Source of the DNA: Candidatus Poseidoniaceae archaeon
GTDB lineage: Archaea; Thermoplasmatota; Poseidoniia; Poseidoniales; Poseidoniaceae
Length of the DNA stretch: 17,410 nt
NCBI GenBank assembly: GCA_013330765.1
Contig: DUHU01000263.1
Span: 1-17,410 of the forward strand
Direction: 5' to 3'
In this document: positions 8,401 through 17,410 of the stretch, piece by piece
How the letters are laid out: every line of letters begins with the position of its first letter
Numbering within the stretch: the first letter of the stretch is position 1
The notes under the pieces: generated by a model
Databases searched by the model: none
What the model saw: the letters and a program-made list of their open reading frames with translations, nothing else
What the model was told of the DNA's origin: nothing
Made by a program: the position numbers and the translations under genes

Positions 8401-9598
8401 CGGCGTCCAAAGCGTGACGTTGGTCGTCACGGATGCGGACGGCGCAGAAAGTGCACCGAGGACCGTGACCTTCGACGTGATCAACCCCGTGCCGCTCATC
8501 GAAGTCCGTGTGGTTGAAGCATGGTTGAACGGCAGCATCGTGGACGTGACCACGCCCTTCGACGGGGACGTCGGGCTCGTGACCCTCAAACGAACCTTTG
8601 CCGATGACGGATCTGTTCACGCCTCCCCCGGCACCCTGCTTTACTTCGATTCCGACGGCACACGCGACGGCGACGCCCGATTCGAGAACCGGCTGGTGCC
8701 CTTGGAGTCAGGGTCCGAAGACTGGAACGGTCTTGTCGAGTACGTGTGGGACTTCGGCGACGGATCTGCGCTCTCGAACACGCCTTCTCCGTGGCACGCT
8801 TATGCGGAGCCAGGAAACTACACCATCACCCTCACGGTTCGTGATGCCCACTTGACGGGGGACGTGACGCGTGCACAATTCTTGGTCGTCGTCGATGCGC
8901 CCCCTGAGGTCGTCCTCATCGATGTACCCGAGGAGTTCATCGCCGCCGTGAATGCGGTGATTGACGCAGAAGTGACCTTTGCCCAACTTGACGCTGACGG
9001 CTCCCTCTGCCGGGACGAAGACGTCAACGATGGCTCGATGGGAGATTGCGACACCTTGCTCGAACAGCGCATCACCGTGCTGTGGGAATTGGACCTTGAG
9101 GTGGACGCCGACGGAGACGGTGTGCTGGACAACGACTGGGTTGGACCCGTTCGTGAGGACACCTACCGCGTGGCGACCTTGTACGAGGAAGCAGGTCGGC
9201 GAACCATCCGGTTGGAAGCCTGCGATGCGCTGAACCAATGCGCCGTGATGGATTTGGAAATTGACGTCTCACCAGAAAGCACCTTGCCACCTTCCTTGTC
9301 CGATTTTTCACGTGAAGATTGGGGCGCATGGATGCGCTCCATTGGAGCCGACGCTGCGCTTTTCCTCGGTCTTGTCATCGCAGCTCTGGTCCTCGGGTAT
9401 CTGGTGATGCGGGCGCCCACTGAAGACGAAGAAGCGGCGACCAAAGACGCGGAGGCTTACACCGACGTTGAACGCGTTGAGGTTGACGGCATGCTTGGCA
9501 TCGACGACCATCGAGCGCCTCCCGCTCCACGGATCCTCCGCAAAGAGGAACGACGTGATGAAGCCAGCGGATACGTCCGGCCTTTGAGGCGGCGCTGA
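5414..9598 (+). CDS. Large secreted HEXXH metalloprotease with five PKD-type repeats and a C-terminal membrane anchor
   Basis: This codes for 1394 residues. A signal peptide is clear (hydrophobic about 11-29, Ala-rich after). The catalytic region spans roughly 110-370 and carries HELQH (235-239) followed by YIDEGNAD (E255, a likely third zinc ligand), a gluzincin-like layout reminiscent of M30/hyicolysin-type proteases. A beta-sandwich follows (about 405-470), and an acidic calcium-loop-like DRDGDGLDD (529-537). PKD-type repeats are marked by AWDFGDN (673), YEWDWGDGS (766), SWSWSFPGG (856), FNWTFPDGS (976) and YVWDFGDGS (1110). A second calcium-type loop DADGDGVLDND starts near 1231. A helix at about 1312-1332 and a charged tail of about 60 residues anchor it. 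PKD domains commonly bind proteins or polysaccharides, so the enzyme probably sits on the cell surface and degrades polymer-bound protein. It is transcribed away from the M28 gene and is followed after 32 bases by another secreted protein gene. The exact peptidase family is uncertain. Confidence 0.88.
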   Translation: MSEPCSNRGLTSLLLVSLMVMAPLTGLAAASPPEASSDAAPPAALPAHLLDIASLDAFSEDLARPYLLIEESEPVVSATPYLRQQWVEADRPGLTQATGTSGRACTQHVQGDTLTVPSSGGSISVTVAKTTGSVAFLVQTGRTLSSTVLQNLASTWDQTIYPTLTTYYGKDYGDGRGIAPPDVDNNCQVQVIIYDIDGQYNIGGYFAPSFASQGEMVFVDYADVTLTWGRSIIAHELQHLLHNALDPYENLYIDEGNADVAIYLCFGADSTLTGHVNGWTQDSSLSVRWWNQRNADYGAGFMLMMYLVDHLGGGPAMRQLVQDGATGGSGITNLATAPANGQAGLVGTTMDQVFANFSVAATLDSDQGIYGYSNLQLNPACSGGTFCRAQPAATNNDWSTPYSTTGHTMEGWGIRSFKLTPGAASPAPLTLRVTGDRADFDGVVVTQAASDGLLSVSDLTFSNSQATALVPGFGNLTDEVWVIVWLASSTGDCDYTSCGPSYPTGTIDLEAARITAPATIDTGNVTTSDRDGDGLDDTVELEFDVLSNAFFEDLDVEVAVRDSSGLIVDRLDTRVEAGGGQPVTNSVFFTPNQDGQYSFEFTMEDLLGNKVDGTTSAPLTVANMRPVSNGSVSTNLTLSWNDVAFSGDGFDAWGLSLVNNTLPYLDPPVAYAWDFGDNQTSGLKSPVRGYQDIGQYNVTLQVKDVGGLWSDVDVMPIEVIDNTDPIPIITINNQVVGDAISVMVDQRILFSAGRTTDNVPTNILTYEWDWGDGSIDSGNGMFSANHAWTDIDGQNETFTLVLSVSDGANIGNKTVEVVVNNRLPVQIEAGPITTVTQTPTVMPLVFEDQDGVIDSWSWSFPGGVYLGQGPVSRDSDFNAVIATSAQPVVAWERAGVYTVQVTVIDDDGGTSVAALDVIVDNQRPTATFNVREASSSEVLDLLTAEIEPDVPYVFNARDSVDPDGLVGDQNDLSFNWTFPDGSNSTEVQPRFTFGTPGVQSVTLVVTDADGAESAPRTVTFDVINPVPLIEVRVVEAWLNGSIVDVTTPFDGDVGLVTLKRTFADDGSVHASPGTLLYFDSDGTRDGDARFENRLVPLESGSEDWNGLVEYVWDFGDGSALSNTPSPWHAYAEPGNYTITLTVRDAHLTGDVTRAQFLVVVDAPPEVVLIDVPEEFIAAVNAVIDAEVTFAQLDADGSLCRDEDVNDGSMGDCDTLLEQRITVLWELDLEVDADGDGVLDNDWVGPVREDTYRVATLYEEAGRRTIRLEACDALNQCAVMDLEIDVSPESTLPPSLSDFSREDWGAWMRSIGADAALFLGLVIAALVLGYLVMRAPTEDEEAATKDAEAYTDVERVEVDGMLGIDDHRAPPAPRILRKEERRDEASGYVRPLRRR

Positions 9599-9630
9599 AC
9601 GGTCAGGTTCAATGGCTTCCCGTGTGAGGC

Positions 9631-10617
9631 ATGACCATGCAGCAGGAGGCGCCAGGTCGCCCCATGAGGGCCTTTTGTGGCCTGTGGCTCTTCCTTGCGC
9701 CTTGTTTTGTCGCCTTTCTGGCGGTTCCTGTGGCGGCCGCCCCGGCCAGCGAGGCATGCGGTACGGATTTGTTGGAAGCGGACTGGAACAGGACCGTGGA
9801 GCGCACGGGTTTGGTGCCTTGGAACATGAATTACGGGTATTATCCTGATGAGTACTACTACGAAGATGACATGGGTGGCATGGAGGGCGGCAACGGCGAA
9901 CAGACGGAGCGGAACACCACCCTGCACCCAGAAGAAGATTGGATGGTGAGTTGGCGCTACCCGCAACCGCTCGCTCCGTTGCGGACTTCGATGTACGCCA
10001 CGATGGCGGTCGGGAACGACAGCGTCGGGGCCTATCGCTTCAACCTCTCTGCAGACCACAGGATGACCTTCTGTGTCACGCTCTATGGGGACCTTGACGA
10101 GGACGGTGACCGCCTCCCGGTCGAAGCGGACGTGTACCTCTTGACCACCAAGCAGTACGAACGCTACGAACAAGCCTACAACAACGCCCACCAATCCTAT
10201 GGCTGGTGGGACGACATCGAAATGTTGCTTGCCGATCGTGCCCCAGAATTGCGGCGCTACGACCCGATGGGTTGGACCAGTTACCGCGACGTTCACGCGT
10301 ATGAATCGGTCGAGGAGGTCTCCTTTAGCCTGAGTTTGGACAAAGCGGAGGTCAGCCGCTCGCTCTTCAACGGAGAGGTTTGGGAAGACTTCTACCTCGT
10401 CGTCGACACGTGGGACAACGGTCACGGGAAGGATGCGCCATCGCCTGATTCTGTGGTCTACGCTGACGTGTCGGCCGTGGCCACGCCGCGCTCGTTTGTC
10501 ATGCCGCCCGCAAGCGTGGCCCTGGTGCTGATCGTCTTGCTTGGGGGCATGGTGGCCGTGCCGGCCATCGTCCAACGACGTTATGCGATGGCAGGGCTCG
10601 AGGCCGTCGAGGCCTGA
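9631..10617 (+). CDS. Secreted protein with a C-terminal membrane anchor, unknown function
   Basis: This codes for 328 residues from ATG 9631; ATG 9664 would shorten it by 11 and also gives a good signal peptide. I do not recognise the family. A signal peptide is visible (hydrophobic about 15-36, AAAPA). Next comes an unusual Tyr/Asp/Glu-rich stretch (about 68-92, including GYYPDEYYYEDD), then a beta-rich ectodomain with FNLSADHRMTFCVTLYGDLDEDGD (about 137-160), which resembles the start of a jelly-roll or pre-peptidase-C-like fold. Only two Cys remain in the mature part before the anchor. A helix at about 293-314 and a short basic tail end the protein. It lies 32 bases downstream of the PKD metalloprotease, so the two are probably co-transcribed and may act together at the surface. 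The stop codon directly abuts that of aroD on the other strand. Confidence 0.75.
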   Translation: MTMQQEAPGRPMRAFCGLWLFLAPCFVAFLAVPVAAAPASEACGTDLLEADWNRTVERTGLVPWNMNYGYYPDEYYYEDDMGGMEGGNGEQTERNTTLHPEEDWMVSWRYPQPLAPLRTSMYATMAVGNDSVGAYRFNLSADHRMTFCVTLYGDLDEDGDRLPVEADVYLLTTKQYERYEQAYNNAHQSYGWWDDIEMLLADRAPELRRYDPMGWTSYRDVHAYESVEEVSFSLSLDKAEVSRSLFNGEVWEDFYLVVDTWDNGHGKDAPSPDSVVYADVSAVATPRSFVMPPASVALVLIVLLGGMVAVPAIVQRRYAMAGLEAVEA

Positions 10618-11412
10618 TCAGTATTCGAGCAACTGCCACGCGTCGCGGACGTCGCGAACGTTGATTCGTCCCTCGTCCTTCAGGGCGTATTCTGTGCGCA
10701 TGGTGGCGTACACCAGGCTCTGCCCCATGACGGGGGCGTGAAGGCGGGTCCAATCGCCACCGGGGCCAAGACCCATGATGCTGAACTTGACGTCGTCGTC
10801 CTTCAGATCAATGGAGGCCTGCACCAGCTGAAGGGCGTCGGAAGGATTGGAAATCATCGAGCAGAACTTGACGAGGTCGCCTTTGTCGGTGGATTCCTTG
10901 ATCCACGTCGTGATGTCCTCTGCGCCAGGGGTGCTGGTCTCGTGCCGGCTGGCAACGATGCTGATGTTTGCACCGCGTGCCTTGGCGGCCAAGTTGTCTC
11001 GGGTCGCTGCGTCAATGTCGTCTTCCAAGTCCACCCATTGGATGCCACGTTCGAGGGCGGCGTCAAGAATGGCAAGGCGCTGCTCTTCGGTTCCAGGGAA
11101 GAATCCTGCAGCGCTTTGGCCGCGGACGGTGAACATGATTTCCGTCTGGATGCCTTCGATCAGGCGGTCCAATGCAGCCTCGATTTCGACGTGTTCCAAG
11201 TTGTTCACGGTCCAAGTGTTCTCCAAGGACATCACTTCGCGGGTCCGTCCGTTTTCGTCTTCGACGATCTCAGGTTCTGGCTTGTCCAGCCAAAGCCGGT
11301 CAAAGCGAATCTCGACCATGTCTGCGCCAGAAAGGTTGGCGCGGGCGGCTTCATCGACCATCTCGTCAACGGTCGTGCTTTCCAGTGAGACGCACACCCT
11401 CAGTTCGGCCAT
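10618..11412 (-). CDS. aroD: 3-dehydroquinate dehydratase, type I
   Basis: This codes for 264 residues from ATG 11412, with the upstream ATG 11436 rejected because MAELRVCVSLES starts like the family and a TATA-like TTAAAT lies about 25 bases upstream of 11412. The enzyme dehydrates 3-dehydroquinate to 3-dehydroshikimate in the cytoplasmic shikimate pathway through a Schiff base. Visible family residues: ADMVEIRFDRL (E34, R36), FTVRGQSAAGFFPG (94-107, equivalent of the 'FT.R....GG' strand), WVDLE (126-130), SRHETSTPG with the catalytic His (157), VKFCSMISNPSDA with the Schiff-base Lys (182), and the MGLGPGGDWTRLHAPVMGQSLVYA block (213-236) that holds the substrate Arg and Ser. An acidic insertion after strand 2 (about 41-75) is a local feature. 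No other shikimate gene is adjacent. It is convergent with the gene ending at 10617 and divergent from gyrB. Confidence 0.92.
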   Translation of the reverse strand: MAELRVCVSLESTTVDEMVDEAARANLSGADMVEIRFDRLWLDKPEPEIVEDENGRTREVMSLENTWTVNNLEHVEIEAALDRLIEGIQTEIMFTVRGQSAAGFFPGTEEQRLAILDAALERGIQWVDLEDDIDAATRDNLAAKARGANISIVASRHETSTPGAEDITTWIKESTDKGDLVKFCSMISNPSDALQLVQASIDLKDDDVKFSIMGLGPGGDWTRLHAPVMGQSLVYATMRTEYALKDEGRINVRDVRDAWQLLEY

Positions 11413-11434
11413 AGCGCGTGGACCTTGGCTCCCC

Positions 11435-11440
11435 ATTTAA
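11435..11440 (-). promoter_or_regulatory. TATA-like box for aroD
   Basis: The minus strand reads TTAAAT in a GC-rich context. Its centre is 25-26 bases upstream of ATG 11412, which would place transcription start at the start codon (leaderless message) and supports that start over ATG 11436, which lies inside the box. Confidence 0.5.
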
Positions 11441-11492
11441 CGCTCACGGACCGGAGCGAACGGCCTTCTTGGGTCAAAATCGCCGGACAGCG

Positions 11493-11509
11493 GGACATTT
11501 TTTATGTCC
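11493..11509 (+). promoter_or_regulatory. Dyad with T-tract core; candidate gyrBA promoter/operator
   Basis: GGACAT-TTTTT-ATGTCC is a perfect 6-base inverted repeat around five T. The T-rich core (11498-11505, TTTTTTAT) is the best TATA-like tract upstream of gyrB, so a factor binding the dyad would compete with TBP. Further GGACA motifs lie at 11485-11489 and 11600-11604. From this box transcription should begin near 11527, leaving a leader of about 110 bases before gyrB, unlike the apparently leaderless neighbours. Confidence 0.4.
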
Positions 11510-11525
11510 ATTTTCCGATGGCCTT

Positions 11526-11609
11526 ATGTGCTGTCGTCGCAGGTCCAAAATGGTAGAAGACCCCTGCAGATTTCGGGCCCCTGGTGAGCGCGAAAATCGG
11601 GACACGTAA
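11526..11609 (+). other. Possible 27-codon leader ORF upstream of gyrB
   Basis: ATG 11526 opens a 27-codon frame closing at TAA 11607-11609, 30 bases before gyrB. It begins MCCRRRSK and is rich in Arg and Cys. The ATG falls about 25 bases after the centre of the T-tract at 11498-11505, the same spacing seen for the two apparently leaderless genes in this window. There is no homology argument, and short frames of this length occur by chance. Confidence 0.15.
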
Positions 11610-16284
<4,675 letters not shown>

Positions 16285-16360
16285 TGGCCGCCTTGGGACC
16301 TCCGACGCCTTCAAACCCTCCCGCGGGTTGGCGGAGACACCGCGTCGCACGTCGTCGACG

Positions 16361-16368
16361 GGAGGTGA
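16361..16368 (+). promoter_or_regulatory. Shine-Dalgarno site of the isopropylmalate/homocitrate-synthase-like gene
   Basis: GGAGGTGA lies four bases before ATG 16373 and supports that start. No TATA-like tract is visible in the 88 bases after gyrA, so the gene may be read through from the gyrase operon. Confidence 0.6.
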
Positions 16369-16372
16369 ACCC

Positions 16373-17410
16373 ATGGACGAAAAGACCCTCATCCACGATT
16401 GGAACGTCACTGATGGCGAGTTTTCTCGCGATTCCAGCCGTCATCCTCACGAGATTTGGTTTGATGATGAGACCCTCCGCGACGGCCTGCAGAGCCCCTC
16501 TGCGCTCAACCCTTCCATCGAGCAAAAGAAGGAACTCCTCGATTACATGGAGCGCCTTGGTTTGCAGAGGGTGGACCTCGGGCTGCCAGGGGCTGGTCCC
16601 TTCCACCTCGAGCACATCGATGCCATGCTGAGTCACATCAGCGAGAACGATTACAAGATTCAACCCGGTTGTGCAGTGCGCACCGTGGTCTCCGACATTG
16701 AGCCCTTGGTGGACCTCCAAGCCAAGCACGAGATGGACATTCAAGCATCGGCCTTCCTCGGCACCAGCCCCATCCGCATGTACGCAGAGAACTGGACCAT
16801 GGAGAAGTTGCTCTCCACCATGGAAGGGGCCGTGGGTTTCGCTGTTGAGCAAGACATCCCGGTCATGTTCGTCACCGAGGACACCACCCGCTCCAAGCCC
16901 GAAGACATCGTTCAGGTGTACCAGAGAGCGCTCGAGTTGGGCGTTCGCCGGCTTTGCGTGTGTGACACCTGCGGTCACGTGACGCCAGACGGCGTCCGAA
17001 GCCTGCTGGGTTTCATCGACGAACACGTGATCAAAGACGCGGGTTACCAACGCTCGGAGATCGAGGTCAACTGGCACGGCCATCAAGACCGAGGCCTCGG
17101 CGTCGCCAACAATCTCGCCGCCGTTCAAGCGGGAGCCGACGTCATTCACGGCACCGCCCTCGGGCTCGGTGAGCGCTCCGGCAACGCTCCGCTGGATCAG
17201 ACCCTCGTGAATCTCAAACTCATGGGCGCCATCGACAACGACCTGACCCTTCTGGGCGAGTACGTGCGCAAAGCCCACGCGTACACCGGCGTTCCGCTAC
17301 CACGCAACTACCCTGTGTTCGGCGACGACGCATTCGAGACCGGGACTGGTGTGCACGCCTCCGCGGTCATCAAGGCGATGAGAAAGGGCGACCATTGGCT
17401 CGCTGACCGT
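16373..17410 (+). CDS. DRE-TIM metallolyase family enzyme (2-isopropylmalate/homocitrate-synthase-like), cut by window edge
   Basis: The frame stays open from ATG 16373 to the right edge, giving 346 residues without a stop. These TIM-barrel enzymes condense an acetyl- or acyl-CoA with a 2-oxo acid, as in leucine, isoleucine (citramalate) or lysine biosynthesis. Seen here: DDETLRDGLQSP (31-42) with the catalytic Arg36 and metal Asp37, VDLGLPGAGP (67-76), a barrel strand CDTCGHVTPDGV, the metal His pair WHGHQD (H235, H237), GLGVANNLAAVQAGADVIHGTALGLGERSGNAPL (the conserved 'GxGERxGN.PL' block) and TGVHASAVIKA. The DGLQ after the Arg-Asp recalls HMG-CoA lyases, while the GERSGNAPL block is typical of IPMS/homocitrate/citramalate synthases. 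Any C-terminal regulatory domain lies outside the window, so the exact substrate cannot be assigned. An N-terminal extension of about 28 residues precedes the barrel. Confidence 0.85.
   Translation, partial: MDEKTLIHDWNVTDGEFSRDSSRHPHEIWFDDETLRDGLQSPSALNPSIEQKKELLDYMERLGLQRVDLGLPGAGPFHLEHIDAMLSHISENDYKIQPGCAVRTVVSDIEPLVDLQAKHEMDIQASAFLGTSPIRMYAENWTMEKLLSTMEGAVGFAVEQDIPVMFVTEDTTRSKPEDIVQVYQRALELGVRRLCVCDTCGHVTPDGVRSLLGFIDEHVIKDAGYQRSEIEVNWHGHQDRGLGVANNLAAVQAGADVIHGTALGLGERSGNAPLDQTLVNLKLMGAIDNDLTLLGEYVRKAHAYTGVPLPRNYPVFGDDAFETGTGVHASAVIKAMRKGDHWLADR

Noticed and set aside
7300..8900. Repeated sequence as a possible DNA-level tandem repeat
   Set aside because: The repetition is at the protein level (PKD-type WDFGD-like motifs spaced about 90-135 residues apart); the DNA copies are divergent and no direct repeat or CRISPR-like unit is present.
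9457..10575. Minus-strand open frame of 372 codons spanning the end of the protease and the next gene
   Set aside because: It covers two well-supported plus-strand genes with signal peptide and anchors and shows antisense-type composition.
16314..16329. Possible hairpin (AACCC, six-base loop, GGGTT) after gyrA as a terminator
   Set aside because: The stem is only five pairs with no following T-tract, so it is too weak to call a terminator.

Overview
The window most likely comes from an archaeon of the marine Thermoplasmatota, and Candidatus Poseidoniales (Marine Group II) is my best guess. The evidence is a gene-dense, GC-rich sequence, AT-rich TATA-like boxes about 25-28 bases upstream of the start codons of two first genes (5325 and 11412, minus strand), a bacterial-type gyrase operon, a type I 3-dehydroquinate dehydratase, and several large secreted or membrane-anchored proteases, one carrying PKD repeats. 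No rRNA, tRNA, CRISPR array or insertion sequence was seen, so the taxonomic placement is inference from gene content.

Layout, left to right. Minus strand: the N-terminal part of an M61-family peptidase running off the left edge (1-379), and behind its start a small three-helix membrane protein (419-1033). Plus strand: a DUF2085 membrane protein (1106-1852). Minus strand, probably one operon read from 5325 down to 1853: a secreted, C-terminally anchored M28/glutaminyl-cyclotransferase-like zinc hydrolase, a membrane protein with an external beta-sandwich domain, and a thymidylate-kinase-like protein with a long C-terminal extension and an altered P-loop. Plus strand: a 1394-residue HEXXH metalloprotease with five PKD-type repeats and a C-terminal anchor (5414-9598), followed after 32 bases by an unrecognised secreted, anchored protein (9631-10617). 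Minus strand: aroD (10618-11412). Plus strand: gyrB and gyrA, overlapping by 11 bases, then the start of an isopropylmalate/homocitrate-synthase-like enzyme cut by the right edge.

Three themes stand out. First, extracytoplasmic peptide processing: M61, M28/QC-like and PKD-metalloprotease genes plus two membrane proteins of unknown role lie within 10 kb, which fits a heterotroph living on proteins. Second, DNA and nucleotide metabolism: gyrase and a dTMP-kinase-like fusion. Third, amino-acid biosynthesis: aroD in the shikimate pathway and a DRE-TIM synthase. Gene packing is extreme. Both convergent gene pairs end back-to-back with abutting stop codons that form the palindrome TGATCA, and there is no intergenic stretch longer than about 200 bases. 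The longest, 11413-11639 between aroD and gyrB, holds a TATA-like tract inside a perfect dyad, repeated GGACA motifs and a possible 27-codon leader ORF. It is the most interesting regulatory region here.
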